Source: Ignavibacteria bacterium (GTDB lineage Bacteria > Bacteroidota > Ignavibacteria > Tepidaquicellales > Tepidaquicellaceae). From it: 64,000 nucleotides of DNA. Positions 31,027 through 41,600 of this stretch are shown here, piece by piece. Both the position numbers and the translations under genes were made by a program. The notes beneath the pieces are model-generated. The model had not been told where the DNA came from. It saw only the letters and a program-made list of their open reading frames with translations, and did not search any database. The stretch lies in assembly GCA_026417495.1 (NCBI GenBank), contig JAOADD010000020.1, forward strand, positions 1 through 64,000. The letters run 5' to 3'. Positions within the stretch are counted from its first letter, which is position 1. Every line of letters begins with the position of its first letter.

Positions 31027-31854
31027 TTATTTCTTATTGAAATACTTTTCAAGTTCTAATTTCTCTTTATCGGGAAGCACCTGTAATACAAACACTTCTT
31101 CTATTATTTCGAAATTAACTAAAGGAGTTAAAATTATTTTTTTAAAAAGATTATCAAGATTTCCAGATTCAGAAACAATTCCAACAGGAATTCCACTAGG
31201 GAAATTTGAACTATAATCAGATGTTATAAAAATATCTCCTTCATTCACATCTGCATTCTTTCTAATATTCATCACTGTAAGATTAGAAGCTCCATCATAA
31301 TTTAAAATTCCATCTATCCTTGATCTTTGGTCTTTAACAGAAATTTTTAAATCTTTATTTAGTAATATTTGAACAATTGAATAACCATTACTTGTAGAAA
31401 TTACTCGCCCAACAAGCCCATCATCAGTTATAACTGGCATTCCAATTTTAACTCCATCAGATTCCCCAACATTAATAGTCATTGTGTTTCTTGATTGTAC
31501 AAGTGATTTATTAACAATTCTTGCACTTATTAAGGAATATGGAAAACCAGTTTTGAAATTTAACATTTTTCTCAATCGCTGATTCTCATTTTTAATCTCT
31601 TTTAATGTTGCAAGCTCTACAGAAAGTCTTATATTTGCTTCTCTTAAAAATTTATTTTCATTTTCTATTTCAAACACATTCGGAATAACTGAAATACCCG
31701 ATTGAAAAGTGCCAAGTGTAGTTATAGCAACAGCTCTAAAAAATCTAATTTGACTATTATCATTGGAAAATATAAGAAATAAGCAAATAACTAATAAAAA
31801 TGAGAGTATGAGATACTCTTTTATTTGTAATAAGAATAGACCGAGTTTTCTCAT
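31027..31854 (-). CDS. mreC: Rod shape-determining protein MreC
   Basis: MreC is a periplasmic scaffold with one membrane anchor that activates PBP2/RodA. The 275 residues begin with a short cytosolic tail and one membrane segment (about 13-30), then a coiled coil (about 60-95; NENQRLRKML) and the beta-rich domain with the family motifs SARIVNKS, INVGESDGVKIGMPVI and DDGLVGRVI. It sits between mreB (14 bp gap) and mreD. The length is normal. Confidence 0.95.
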   Translation of the reverse strand: MRKLGLFLLQIKEYLILSFLLVICLFLIFSNDNSQIRFFRAVAITTLGTFQSGISVIPNVFEIENENKFLREANIRLSVELATLKEIKNENQRLRKMLNFKTGFPYSLISARIVNKSLVQSRNTMTINVGESDGVKIGMPVITDDGLVGRVISTSNGYSIVQILLNKDLKISVKDQRSRIDGILNYDGASNLTVMNIRKNADVNEGDIFITSDYSSNFPSGIPVGIVSESGNLDNLFKKIILTPLVNFEIIEEVFVLQVLPDKEKLELEKYFNKK

Positions 31855-31868
31855 TTAAAGAAAATATA

Positions 31869-32885
31869 TTAGCGTTTAAGCATACACTTTTTATAATAGT
31901 TCAGATCTTCAAGAACTTTCCCTGTTCCTCTTGCAACCGCTGTTAATGGATCATCAGCAATATGAACTGGTACACCAGTTTCCACTTTTATTCTTTCATC
32001 AAGTCCTTTTAATAAAGCACCACCTCCTGTTAAGAAAATACCTCTGCTTAATATATCAGATGCCAGTTCAGGAGCGGTTTTTTCTAATGCTACTTTTACT
32101 GATTCAACCATTTGTGTTACGGGGGGATTTAAAGCTTCTCTTATTTCTATAGAACTAACTTCAGTCAATTTTGGAACACCTGCAACTAAATCTCTTCCCT
32201 TAACTTCTATTATAACCTCTTCCTCAAGTGGCATAACAGAACCTGCTTGACATTTAATATCCTCAGCTGTTCGTTCTCCTATTAACATATTTTGATTTGA
32301 CCTGAAGAATCTGATTATTGCATCAGTACATTCATCACCAGCGATACGAATAGAAACAACATTTGCAATACCCGATAATGCAATAACTGCAATTTCCGTT
32401 GTCCCTCCTCCTATATCAACAATCATATTTCCATAAGGTTCATGTACATCCAGTCCGATACCAATAGCAGCTGCCATAGGTTCGGAAATTAAATGAACTT
32501 CTTTTGCTCCCGCATGTTCGGCTGTATCACGTACCGCTCTTTTTTCTACTTCCGTAATTCCACTTGGTACACTTATTACAATTTTGCGAGCTGGAAATAT
32601 ACCAGGAGAAATTTTCTTTATAAACTCTTTTATCATTCCCTCCGCCATTTCAAAATCTGCAATAACTCCATCTCTCATCGGTCTGATAGTATTAAGTTCT
32701 TTGTGAACCTTTCCTACCATCTTGCGAGCTTCTTCACCAATAGCGACTATTTTCCTTGTATTTACATCGTAAGTTACTATTGAGGGTTCATTAAGAACCA
32801 CACCTTTACCTTTCATATATATTAAGGTATTCGCAGTACCAAGGTCAATTGCAATATCATTTGAGAAAAGTCCTAAGAATGGCAT
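31869..32885 (-). CDS. mreB: Actin-like cell shape protein MreB
   Basis: MreB forms membrane-bound filaments that guide the elongasome. The 338 residues match the standard length. The nucleotide-binding actin folds are visible: IDLGTANTLIY (phosphate 1), MIVDIGGGTTEIAVIAL (phosphate 2), SEPMAAAIGIGL, and FLTGGGALLKGL (adenosine). It starts 28 bp after purH and leads the mreBCD-mrdA-rodA block. Confidence 0.98.
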   Translation of the reverse strand: MPFLGLFSNDIAIDLGTANTLIYMKGKGVVLNEPSIVTYDVNTRKIVAIGEEARKMVGKVHKELNTIRPMRDGVIADFEMAEGMIKEFIKKISPGIFPARKIVISVPSGITEVEKRAVRDTAEHAGAKEVHLISEPMAAAIGIGLDVHEPYGNMIVDIGGGTTEIAVIALSGIANVVSIRIAGDECTDAIIRFFRSNQNMLIGERTAEDIKCQAGSVMPLEEEVIIEVKGRDLVAGVPKLTEVSSIEIREALNPPVTQMVESVKVALEKTAPELASDILSRGIFLTGGGALLKGLDERIKVETGVPVHIADDPLTAVARGTGKVLEDLNYYKKCMLKR

Positions 32886-32913
32886 AGATTATTTATTAAT
32901 TTTATTTTTTAAT

Positions 32914-34440
32914 TCAATGTTTGAAATGTCTTATTCCAGTAAATATCATAATTAAATTGTTTTCGTTAGCTGCCTGAATTACTTCATCATCTCTCACTGA
33001 ACCGCCAGGTTGAATTATACATTTAACACCAACTTTTGCAAGTTCTATAATAGAATCTGCAAATGGGAAAAAAGCATCAGAAGCAACTATTGAATCCTTC
33101 AAATCGAGATTAAATTGTTTTGCCTTTTGAATTGCAATATTTGTAGAATCAATTCTTGATGGTTGACCTCCACCAATACCAAGAGTTCTTCTATCTTTTG
33201 TAAAAACTACAGCATTAGATTTAGTATGCTTAACAACTTTAAAAGCAAACTCACACTCTGAAATCATTTCTTCATTAGGTTTTTTTTCGGTAACAAAAGT
33301 TAATTTATTTTTGTCAAATACTATATCATCTTTACTTTGATATAAAAAACCGCCACTAACTTTTCTTAAATCATAAGTGTCTAAACCTGCAAAATTAAAC
33401 TTTATTAATCTTCGATTTTTCTTTTTCTTTAAAAATTCCAACGCATCATCATCGAAGTCAGGAGCAATAAGAATTTCAGTAAATAATTTATCAACTTCCA
33501 ATGAAGTTTTAAAGTCTAATTTTTTGTTGAATATTATTATACCTCCAAATGGTGAAACAGTATCCGTTTCAAATGCTTTCAGATATGCACTCAATAAATC
33601 TTCTGACTCCGCAATACCACAAGGATTTCCATGCTTAACTATAGCACATACAGGAGAGCTCTCTACGAATTCATTAATTATTGAGTAAGCAGCATCAAGG
33701 TCTAGAATATTATTATAGGATATCTCTTTACCATGCAATACCTCAAATATATTATCAAAATCTTTTTTTAGAATATAACCTCTTTGATGTGGATTTTCAC
33801 CATATCTCACCTTAATTGCTTCCCCCAATGATATAAAATCAGGAACGCTTTCCTCTGAATTTATTGATTTAAAATATTCTGATATAGCAATATCATACTC
33901 GGAAATATACTTAAATGCTTCAAACGCAAGATTTTTTCTGTATTCATAACTAATATTTCCACCTGTCTTTATATATTCATTTATATAATTATCATATTGT
34001 GAATTATCAACCAAAACAGATACAGAATCGAAATTTTTTGCTGCTGCACGAATTAAAGATACCCCTCCAATATCAATTTGCTCAATTGCTTCTTCAACTT
34101 TTACATCTTTCTTTGAAACTGTCTCAACAAAAGGATACAAAGAAACAACAACAAGGTCAAACAAACTTATTTTATTTTTATTCACATCTTCTACATGTTC
34201 AGATTTTTTTCTATCAGCAAGTATACCCGCAAAAATTTTCGGATGAAGAGTTTTTACCCTACCATCAAGCACCTCAGGGAAACCTGTATAATCTGATATT
34301 GAAAATACTTTTATACCCTTTGATGTTAAGTAAGAATATGTACCTCCAGTTGAATAGATTTCAAATTTATTCTCTGAAAGAAATTTTGCTAATTCAAAAA
34401 TCCCATCTTTATTATGTACACTGATTATTGCTTTTTTCAT
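32914..34440 (-). CDS. purH: Bifunctional AICAR transformylase/IMP cyclohydrolase
   Basis: PurH catalyses the last two steps of purine synthesis, AICAR to FAICAR (using 10-formyl-THF) and then to IMP. The 508 residues have the MGS-like IMP cyclohydrolase part (about 1-145; KKAIISVHNKDGI, STGGTYSYL, GRVKTLHPKI). The transformylase part has the catalytic KH pair in VKHGNPCG (about 267) and ends with FTGIRHFKH. Its ATG overlaps the TGA of purN by 4 bp, giving coupled translation. purH directly upstream of mreB is a known arrangement in Bacteroidota and relatives. Confidence 0.98.
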   Translation of the reverse strand: MKKAIISVHNKDGIFELAKFLSENKFEIYSTGGTYSYLTSKGIKVFSISDYTGFPEVLDGRVKTLHPKIFAGILADRKKSEHVEDVNKNKISLFDLVVVSLYPFVETVSKKDVKVEEAIEQIDIGGVSLIRAAAKNFDSVSVLVDNSQYDNYINEYIKTGGNISYEYRKNLAFEAFKYISEYDIAISEYFKSINSEESVPDFISLGEAIKVRYGENPHQRGYILKKDFDNIFEVLHGKEISYNNILDLDAAYSIINEFVESSPVCAIVKHGNPCGIAESEDLLSAYLKAFETDTVSPFGGIIIFNKKLDFKTSLEVDKLFTEILIAPDFDDDALEFLKKKKNRRLIKFNFAGLDTYDLRKVSGGFLYQSKDDIVFDKNKLTFVTEKKPNEEMISECEFAFKVVKHTKSNAVVFTKDRRTLGIGGGQPSRIDSTNIAIQKAKQFNLDLKDSIVASDAFFPFADSIIELAKVGVKCIIQPGGSVRDDEVIQAANENNLIMIFTGIRHFKH

Positions 34441-35036
34441 AACAAATGTTTTTCTAATTCAGAAATTATTAAAGGATAATATTTATGTTCATATTTTAAT
34501 ACTCTTTTCTGTAATGAATATTCATCATCATCAGGATAAATTTCCACACATTTTTGAAAAATAATTCTGCCCTTATCATACTCTTTGTTAACAAAATGTA
34601 TTGTAATCCCTGTTACTTTTACCCCTGATTCTAAAACTGCCCTATGTACATTTATACCATACATTCCTTTCCCTCCAAAGGAAGGAAGTAATGCAGGATG
34701 TATATTAATTATTCTATTTTCGTATTCATCCACAAGTGAAGGGGGTAATAGTTTCATATATCCAGCAAGCACAATAAAATCTATATTATAAGTTTTTAAA
34801 ACATTTAAAAATATCTCTGTATATTTTTCTTCACTCAATTCGGGATACACTTTTCTACTTATATGAACTACATCAATAGAATTTTTTCTTGCTATTTCAA
34901 CTGCACCACATTGAGAATTGTTTGTGATAAGGAGAGCAATAGTTGATTTAATTAATCCTTTTTTCTTCGCTTTCAAAATTGCCTCAAAGTTAGATCCAGT
35001 ACCAGATGCAAATATAGATATATTCAAATTTCTCAT
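34437..35036 (-). CDS. purN: Phosphoribosylglycinamide formyltransferase
   Basis: PurN formylates GAR with 10-formyl-THF in purine synthesis. The 199 residues contain the phosphate loop GTGSNFEAI, the catalytic block INIHPALLPSFGGKGMYG (Asn-His) and DKGRIIFQ (Asp), all diagnostic. It is the first gene of the long operon. A good -33/-7 promoter match ends 8 bp before its ATG, leaving almost no leader. Confidence 0.97.
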   Translation of the reverse strand: MRNLNISIFASGTGSNFEAILKAKKKGLIKSTIALLITNNSQCGAVEIARKNSIDVVHISRKVYPELSEEKYTEIFLNVLKTYNIDFIVLAGYMKLLPPSLVDEYENRIINIHPALLPSFGGKGMYGINVHRAVLESGVKVTGITIHFVNKEYDKGRIIFQKCVEIYPDDDEYSLQKRVLKYEHKYYPLIISELEKHLL

Positions 35037-35044
35037 TTATCTTA

Positions 35045-35075
35045 CAAAAATAGTCATTTATGATTGCAATTTCAA
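35045..35075 (-). promoter_or_regulatory. Promoter of the purN-purH-mre operon (TTG-N20-TATTTTTG)
   Basis: On the reverse strand, TTG (35,073-35,075) is followed after 20 bp by TATTTTTG (35,045-35,052), a full match to the Bacteroidota -33/-7 pattern. The likely start site is within a few bases of the purN ATG at 35,036, so the transcript would be leaderless or nearly so. Confidence 0.5.
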
Positions 35076-35225
35076 TTTAGGATTAGGTATATGTTTTTAT
35101 TTTATTTATTCTGAAATATAAAATTAAATAAATTTTGGGAAAAGATTATTTTCAACGTTTTTGAATCATTCTAATATTTTTAAGGAAGGTAAAATCAGAA
35201 TTTAAGTTAAATATGAAAATATTTT

Positions 35226-37760
35226 CTAAAATCTTGCACTGATTCCTAATGTTGGTAAAATTGGTATCATACCAACAATTTTTCTCTCAATAGTTAAATC
35301 ATTTCTAAGATTATAATCGTAATTTAATACATTCTTTCTATTATAAACATTCATAATATCTAAATAGAATGACCAATCAACATTCCAAAATCTTGTATAA
35401 GCAGTAAATCTAATATCTAATCGATGATATGCGGGTTTCCTTTCACTTAACCTATTGTTATCATCACCATAATCAAGATTGAAAATTATCTGATTTGTAA
35501 ATGGGTTAACTACTAAACTATCATTGATAATCCTTGGATAAATACCTATAGGTGGCGTAAACGGAAAATTAGTTGCATAAGTCCATCGTGCTCCAATTTC
35601 TAACCAATTTAGAGCTCGATAATTTAAGACAATATTAATACTATGAGTCTGATCAAATCTAAATGGTTTTTCTATTCCATTTCTTATTCTTGTTGATTTT
35701 GAATATGAATAATTAATCCAACCATAAAGTTTTGTATCACTTCCTATATATTTTCTTTCAAGCATAACTTCAAAACCAAAGGAAGTTCCTTTTCCTTGAT
35801 TTATTGGTATTGTTGTTAAAGAATCGTATGGAACTTTTGTAGAACTTCTCGTCCAATTATTTGGATTTTTAATGTAGTTAGGATCTTTGTTGGTAGGATC
35901 GTTAATTGTGTAAATATATTTATATGCAGTCTCCCGTTTTTGAGATATTAAATCATCAAACTTTTTTAAATACCCTTCTACTTTTAAATGCCATTGATTT
36001 GTTATCCATCTATCAATACCTAGTATCAAATGATAAGATTTTTCTGCACGTAAACTTTCTCCTACATTACCTGTTAAATCATAAAATGATTGTCCATCGA
36101 TTAGCTTTTCATATCCAGGCGATTGATAGAAGACCCCAATAGCTACTCTTAAAGTTGTTAACGGATCAAAAGCATATCCAAAATTAATACGGGGAGATAA
36201 ATAAAACTTTTTTAAATAAGAATAATAATCAAACCTAATTGATGGTTGATAATAAAACTTATCCCATAGATTTGATTTAAAAACAAAATATCCATTGAAT
36301 CTAAAGTTCTCTTTACCTTCTATATTGAAGTCTTCTAATAATGCTGATGCATTAGGAAATTGTCTTATATATGCTTTGAATTGCTCATCCAGTAAAAGTG
36401 TATACTTCAAATCATTTTTAATTATATCAACACCAGCTCCAAACTCTAACGTGAAGTTTTTGTTAATATATGTTGAACGATTTGTAATAGAATATTTATT
36501 GAATGAATATTTTGAATCAAAATTAAAACCAAGTAGAGCTCCTATTGCTTTCAAACTATCTCTCTGTTCTGGTGAAAACTGTTCTCTGTCCAGAAGTGGA
36601 TCTAAAATATCCCCTTCAAATTCATTATCACCACTATTTTTGTAAAAAGAAATTGTGGTTTTGGAAATAAAATGTGCATCTGGAATATAATGCCATCCAA
36701 TAGAAAGAACATTATTATAAGTTACATCATCAACTTTTACACTATCTGGTTCCTTTCTCTTTTCCCCCGAAATTATATCTACACCATCTCTTGAAAATAT
36801 TCCATTAAAAATAAATTTATGCTTACTAAAAGGACCTATCGCTATTTTAAATTGTACATCTTCAAACGAAGGAAATGCAGAGTCATCAGTTATTAAACCT
36901 GCTTTTTTCGCAAATGGTCCAAGTATTAAGTCATAATAAGTTCTTCTTGACGAAATTATCCATGAACCAGGTATATTTAGCGGGTTTTTACCCTGTAGAA
37001 TTAAATTTGCACTTGCAATATTTACATTTGTTTTTATGCTTAAGGTTTTATCTCTGTCACCTTCTTTATTAGTAACATCTAGTACTGCAGAGAGTCTATC
37101 ACCATACTTGGCAGGAAAACCACCAGTTATTAATGAAATATCTATGACAGTCTCGGGGTTAAACATACTTACAAGTCCATATAATCTATATGGGTTAAAT
37201 ATTTCTACATCATCCATAATAATCAAATTTTGGTCGGGACCAGAACCTCTAATAACCAGTTGAGATGTAAAATCATTAGGTGAAGTTACTCCTGGTAAAG
37301 ACCTCAAAGAGCGAAGGACATCTTCTACACTTCCAGGTAGTATTTTAACATTCTGTGGATTAACAAAAAATAAACTTGTCCTTAAATCACTTTGGCTTTG
37401 TTTCTTTAAATCCTCTACAGTAATAACCTCCGTTGAATATCTAACTTCTTCCAATACAATGTTTAATGTATAAAAATTAGATTTACCTACTGATAATTCT
37501 TTCTCATAATCTAAATATCCTTCTAAACTAACTTTTACTTTATATTCTCCACCTGATAAAAAAATCTGATAATAACCATTACTATTTGTATTCGCTTTAT
37601 ATGTTTTTCCCTGAGTAAGATTATAAAAATTTATTTCTACATTCGGAAGCGATACCTGATCTGAAGAGGTAATAATTCCAGAGATCAGAACAGTATCTTC
37701 CTGTGTTAATGAAATATTAGTAACAAATATACTTATAAATAAAAAAACTATATATTTCAT
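35226..37760 (-). CDS. TonB-dependent outer-membrane receptor with carboxypeptidase-like N-terminal domain
   Basis: The protein has 844 residues. A signal peptide (1-19) leads into a CarboxypepD_reg-like sandwich (about 22-110; VSLPNVEINFYNLTQGK), a plug (about 125-250; RSLPGVTSPNDFTSQLVIRG, LITGGFPAKYGDRLSAVLDV) and a long barrel. The last residues (LPTLGISARF) end in Phe, the Bam insertion signal. It is a paralogue of the receptor at 9,961-12,246 with the same architecture but only moderate similarity. No SusD-like lipoprotein is adjacent, so the substrate is unknown. Barrel loops are rich in Asp, Asn and Tyr, as in oligopeptide or glycan receptors, but this is not diagnostic. Upstream lies a TATTTTTG box. 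Confidence 0.9.
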   Translation of the reverse strand: MKYIVFLFISIFVTNISLTQEDTVLISGIITSSDQVSLPNVEINFYNLTQGKTYKANTNSNGYYQIFLSGGEYKVKVSLEGYLDYEKELSVGKSNFYTLNIVLEEVRYSTEVITVEDLKKQSQSDLRTSLFFVNPQNVKILPGSVEDVLRSLRSLPGVTSPNDFTSQLVIRGSGPDQNLIIMDDVEIFNPYRLYGLVSMFNPETVIDISLITGGFPAKYGDRLSAVLDVTNKEGDRDKTLSIKTNVNIASANLILQGKNPLNIPGSWIISSRRTYYDLILGPFAKKAGLITDDSAFPSFEDVQFKIAIGPFSKHKFIFNGIFSRDGVDIISGEKRKEPDSVKVDDVTYNNVLSIGWHYIPDAHFISKTTISFYKNSGDNEFEGDILDPLLDREQFSPEQRDSLKAIGALLGFNFDSKYSFNKYSITNRSTYINKNFTLEFGAGVDIIKNDLKYTLLLDEQFKAYIRQFPNASALLEDFNIEGKENFRFNGYFVFKSNLWDKFYYQPSIRFDYYSYLKKFYLSPRINFGYAFDPLTTLRVAIGVFYQSPGYEKLIDGQSFYDLTGNVGESLRAEKSYHLILGIDRWITNQWHLKVEGYLKKFDDLISQKRETAYKYIYTINDPTNKDPNYIKNPNNWTRSSTKVPYDSLTTIPINQGKGTSFGFEVMLERKYIGSDTKLYGWINYSYSKSTRIRNGIEKPFRFDQTHSINIVLNYRALNWLEIGARWTYATNFPFTPPIGIYPRIINDSLVVNPFTNQIIFNLDYGDDNNRLSERKPAYHRLDIRFTAYTRFWNVDWSFYLDIMNVYNRKNVLNYDYNLRNDLTIERKIVGMIPILPTLGISARF

Positions 37761-37765
37761 ATATT

Positions 37766-37773
37766 CAAAAATA
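37766..37773 (-). promoter_or_regulatory. Possible -7 box (TATTTTTG) before the second TonB receptor
   Basis: On the reverse strand TATTTTTG ends 5 bp before the ATG at 37,760. It matches TAnnTTTG, but no TTG is present at -33, so confidence is low. If used, the transcript would be leaderless. Confidence 0.25.
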
Positions 37774-37917
37774 ATATAAAAATTTATACTCTTAAATCTT
37801 AAACCTAATATATAAAAAAAAAGTTTATAAATTTGGAGTTAATTATTTATATTTTTACCCCTAATGTTTTGGAAGTGATATAGAATTTAGATAATTAGAT
37901 ATTGATAAACCATGATT

Positions 37918-38274
37918 TTAATTAATAACCTTTTTTACCGTTTCTACTAATTCTTTATTCGTGAAAGGTTTCTGAACTATTTCACTAATACCAAATAGTT
38001 TTGTGGTTTTTTCAATATCTTTTTTATCGAAAGCGGATACAAGAACAACGGGTTTAGAAATATTATTTTTCTTCATTAAATTTAGTAAGTCAAGTGCAGT
38101 CATTTCTCCAAGATTATAATCCATTAGTATTATATCGACATCTCCTGAAAGTATTTTTTCTAAACCCGTTGCTCCATCATCAGCAAATATTACATCAAAC
38201 CCTTCTGTATTTAGTAATTTTGCTAATAGCAAACGAATTATTTTATCATCATCTATTATTAATATCTTTTTCAT
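37918..38274 (-). CDS. Single-domain response regulator (receiver only)
   Basis: A 118-residue CheY-like receiver domain with no output domain. Conserved features are the acidic pair in IIDDDKII, the phospho-acceptor Asp in ILMDYNLGE (about 52), Ser in VLVSAFD and Lys in VQKPFTN. The frame could start three codons upstream (ATG at 38,283), but the ATG at 38,274 gives the usual MKKILIIDDD beginning. It may act as a phosphate shuttle or protein-interaction regulator. It lies downstream of the microprotein gene and the six-PAS kinase on the same strand, so it may receive phosphate from that kinase; this pairing is inference. Confidence 0.93.
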   Translation of the reverse strand: MKKILIIDDDKIIRLLLAKLLNTEGFDVIFADDGATGLEKILSGDVDIILMDYNLGEMTALDLLNLMKKNNISKPVVLVSAFDKKDIEKTTKLFGISEIVQKPFTNKELVETVKKVIN

Positions 38275-38329
38275 AACACACATAATTTAATTTTATCACA
38301 GGGTTAAATCCCTGCTGAAACTTTTTTAA

Positions 38330-38434
38330 TTAGGATAATACAAAGCCAGCAATCAAGAATAATAATGTTATTACAAATATGATTGCTAAGCCTTTATCTA
38401 CTTTTTTAATGCTGTCTTGTGAGATTGTAGCCAT
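38330..38434 (-). CDS. 34-residue single-pass membrane microprotein
   Basis: An ATG at 38,434 opens a 34-codon frame ending in TAA. The product has a charged N-terminal half (SQDSIKKVDKG) and one membrane helix (LAIIFVITLLFLIAGFVLS) running to the C-terminus. This is the layout of small regulatory membrane proteins that tune larger transporters or kinases, with the N-terminus probably inside. I know of no named family. It lies between the six-PAS hybrid kinase and a receiver gene, all on the same strand. Upstream is AAAGAAC, a weak ribosome site. A 34-codon frame can arise by chance, but the sharp charge/hydrophobic division favours a real gene. Confidence 0.45.
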   Translation of the reverse strand: MATISQDSIKKVDKGLAIIFVITLLFLIAGFVLS

Positions 38435-38621
38435 AGTTCTTTAAATTTTAATTTTTTAAATTTTTCATTTATTATTAAGCAATTTATATGCCGTACTATT
38501 TTAATTATATTAATTAAAAATATTACTATTCCATTGAAAATTGTACAGAATTGAGATAAAAAAAGTTTCATTTTGAAACATTAATTTATTATAATATCTT
38601 TTTTAGAAAATTAAAAAATGT

Positions 38622-41600
38622 TTAATTCCCCTTCCTCAGGAGTTTCTTTATTATATCTTCTAATTGTTCTTTTTTAAAGGGTTTTGATATATATTCATCA
38701 CAACCACCTGAAATAAACTCTTCCCTGTCTCCTTTCATTGCAAATGCTGTCATTGCTATTATTGGAATTTTTTCATATCCTTTCAGTTGCCTAATCTCTT
38801 TTACAGCATCCATTCCTGACATACCTTTCCCAAGATTAATATCCATCAAAATCAAATCGTATTCATTAGATTTAACTTTTTCTATTGCTTCCTTTGCTGT
38901 TTTTGCAATTTCAATAAAATAACTTTCACTTAAATAATATTCAACTAAGATTATGCAATCTTCTTCATCCTCTACAAGTAATATTTTTGGTTTTTTAATT
39001 TCTTTAATCTCACTTTTCTTAGTTATTAATTTTTTCGATTCAATTTTATCAATCTTCTCATGTGAATATATTTTTGGTATTTTTACTTCAAAATCAGAAC
39101 CAACTCCCACTTTACTCTTTACTGATATTTCTCCACCTAATAAATTTAAATACTTTCTGCAAAGTGATAGTCCAAGCCCTGTTCCCTCGAAACTCCTCCC
39201 ATAACCTTCGCTTACCTGACGAAACTCATCAAAAATTAAATCAAAATTTTTTTCTTCTATACCAATACCTGTATCAATTATATTTATAATAATATATTCT
39301 TTACCATCGATAATTTCTTCTTTCAATTTAACCTTTACACTTCCTTTTTCAGTGTATATAATACCATTACTGATAAGATTATTTAATATATTTGTAATAA
39401 TTTCCACATCAGAAGAACATGGTAATGTGCTGTACTCAGATTCGAATATAAGTTTTAGATTTTTCTTCTTAGCTTCTGGTTGAAACAATTCCATTACTTC
39501 TTTAATCAAGCTTACTATATCAATATTTTTATAATTTATGGTCTTTGCTTTTGCTTCAAGTAAGGATAAATCTAGAATCTGGTTTAAGGTATTAAGCAAT
39601 CTCATACCACTTTTATGAATTACTCTAGCCATCCTTCTCACTTCATTAAAATTATCTTCCTCTTGTATAATCTCTGAAAATCCAAGAATTCCTTGTAAAG
39701 GAGTTCTTAATTCATGGCTTATATTTGCTAAAAAACTAGATTTTATACGACTCATCTCTTCTGCTCTCTCCCTTTCCCGAATTATTTCTTGTTCATATCG
39801 CTTTCTTTCTGTTATATCCATCATCATACCTGTAATTATATCTCCAACTTTAAAACTATTTGCCAAAACATAAATAGGCTTCCCTGATTTTGTAATAAGT
39901 TCAATTTCGTAATTTATTACTTTTCCATACTTATTAAGCAATTCAATTATTTTTTCTCTATCATAAAAATTCTTATAAAATGAATTTGCATTCATTTTCA
40001 TAAATTCTTCTACATTATCATATTCGAAAATGTTACATAACGCTTTATTTGCATATAAGAAGTTCCCTGCTAAATTTGTCGAATACACACCTATAAGTGC
40101 ATTCTCGACTAAGTTTCTATACTTAGTTTCTGATGTTCGTAATTCATTTTCAATTTTTATTCTATCTGTAATATCAATAGCAACCACCTGAATTGCTGGT
40201 TTCCCTTCCCATGTTATAGGTATTGCTGTAACATTTACAAAAAATTCTGTACCATCAATTTTAATCCATTTTTCATCTACTGGTGGTGATACAACTTTTT
40301 CTTTTAATGATTTTTTAATTCTTTCTTCAACTATCTTTTTACTTTCAGGAGAAACAAAATCCATAATGTCTTTACCGACAGCATCTTCCGCGCTTTTTAA
40401 ACCAAAAGTTTTTAATGCAGTCTGATTTGCAAAACAAACCTTTCCTTCTGAATGTATCACGATAATTTGTGGTGAAGAATTTACAAGCTCACGGTACTTC
40501 CTTTCACTTTCAATTAATGCTTCTTCTGTTTTCTTCCTTTCCGTAATATCTCTTGCAATTCCTTCCAGAGCTATTAAATTCCCGTTATCATCATAAATAG
40601 GAATATTTTTCTGCTCAGTCCATATTATTCTTCCATCCTTTGTAATCCATCTTAAAGTAATAGTTTTATTAAATTCCCCTTTATCGTTAAAATAATTTTG
40701 TAAAATGTGTCTATCATCAGGATGGACAATCTTTAAACCTAATTCAGGATCAGCATAATGTTCTTCTGGGGTATAACCAATGATACGAGTTGCAGCAGGG
40801 GAAACATAAGTAAAACCCATTTTGGGATAAAAATCATATCGGTAAATAATGTCTTCTGCGTTCTCAGCTAGTCTTCTAAATCGCTGTTCACTTGCTTTTA
40901 AAGCTTCTTCTGCTTTTTTAATTTCAGTTATATCGCTAATAGAAACAATACTTTGCTTTGTGCCTGGAATCATTTGAACGTTCAACAAAACATTGCGTAT
41001 TTCACCTTTTTTATTAAACAATTTTGCTTCATACTTATTGGGAACCTTATCTGGATGTATACGTCTTTCTTTATGATATTTCATCATCATCTCAAGACTT
41101 TCCGGTACAACATAATTCATCCATTTCGTACCAATTATTTCTTCGGGTTTATATCCAGTTAATGGGAAAGTTTCATTATTCGCCAAGATAATTGTATTAT
41201 CCTCCTCAACAATCATAGTCAGCGAACCTGTATTTTCAAATATTGCTTTATATAGTTCCTCACTTTTTCGTAAGGCTGACTCAATTCTTTTTCTACTACT
41301 GATATCCCTTACAATTGAATAATAATATCTAATATTTTTTATTTTAATTGGAAAAAGAAGTACTTCGCAGGGGAATTCATCTCCATTTGATTTTTTATGT
41401 ATCCACTCAAAACAATTGTATCCTTCATTACCTGCTTTTTCAATCATTTGCTTTGCTTTTATTTCAGAAGATATACCATCTGGTTGAAATTCGGGTGATA
41501 ATTGCCAGGGTTGCTTTCCGATAATTTCTTCCTTTCGTTTGTACTTAAATATATTTAAAGTTGCTTTATTACAATCCTGAAACCCATCTGACGTTAATAA

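Noticed and set aside
38300-38315. Small hairpin CAGGG...CCCTG after the microprotein
   Set aside because: The stem is 5 bp and no T-tract follows on the reverse strand, so I do not call a terminator.
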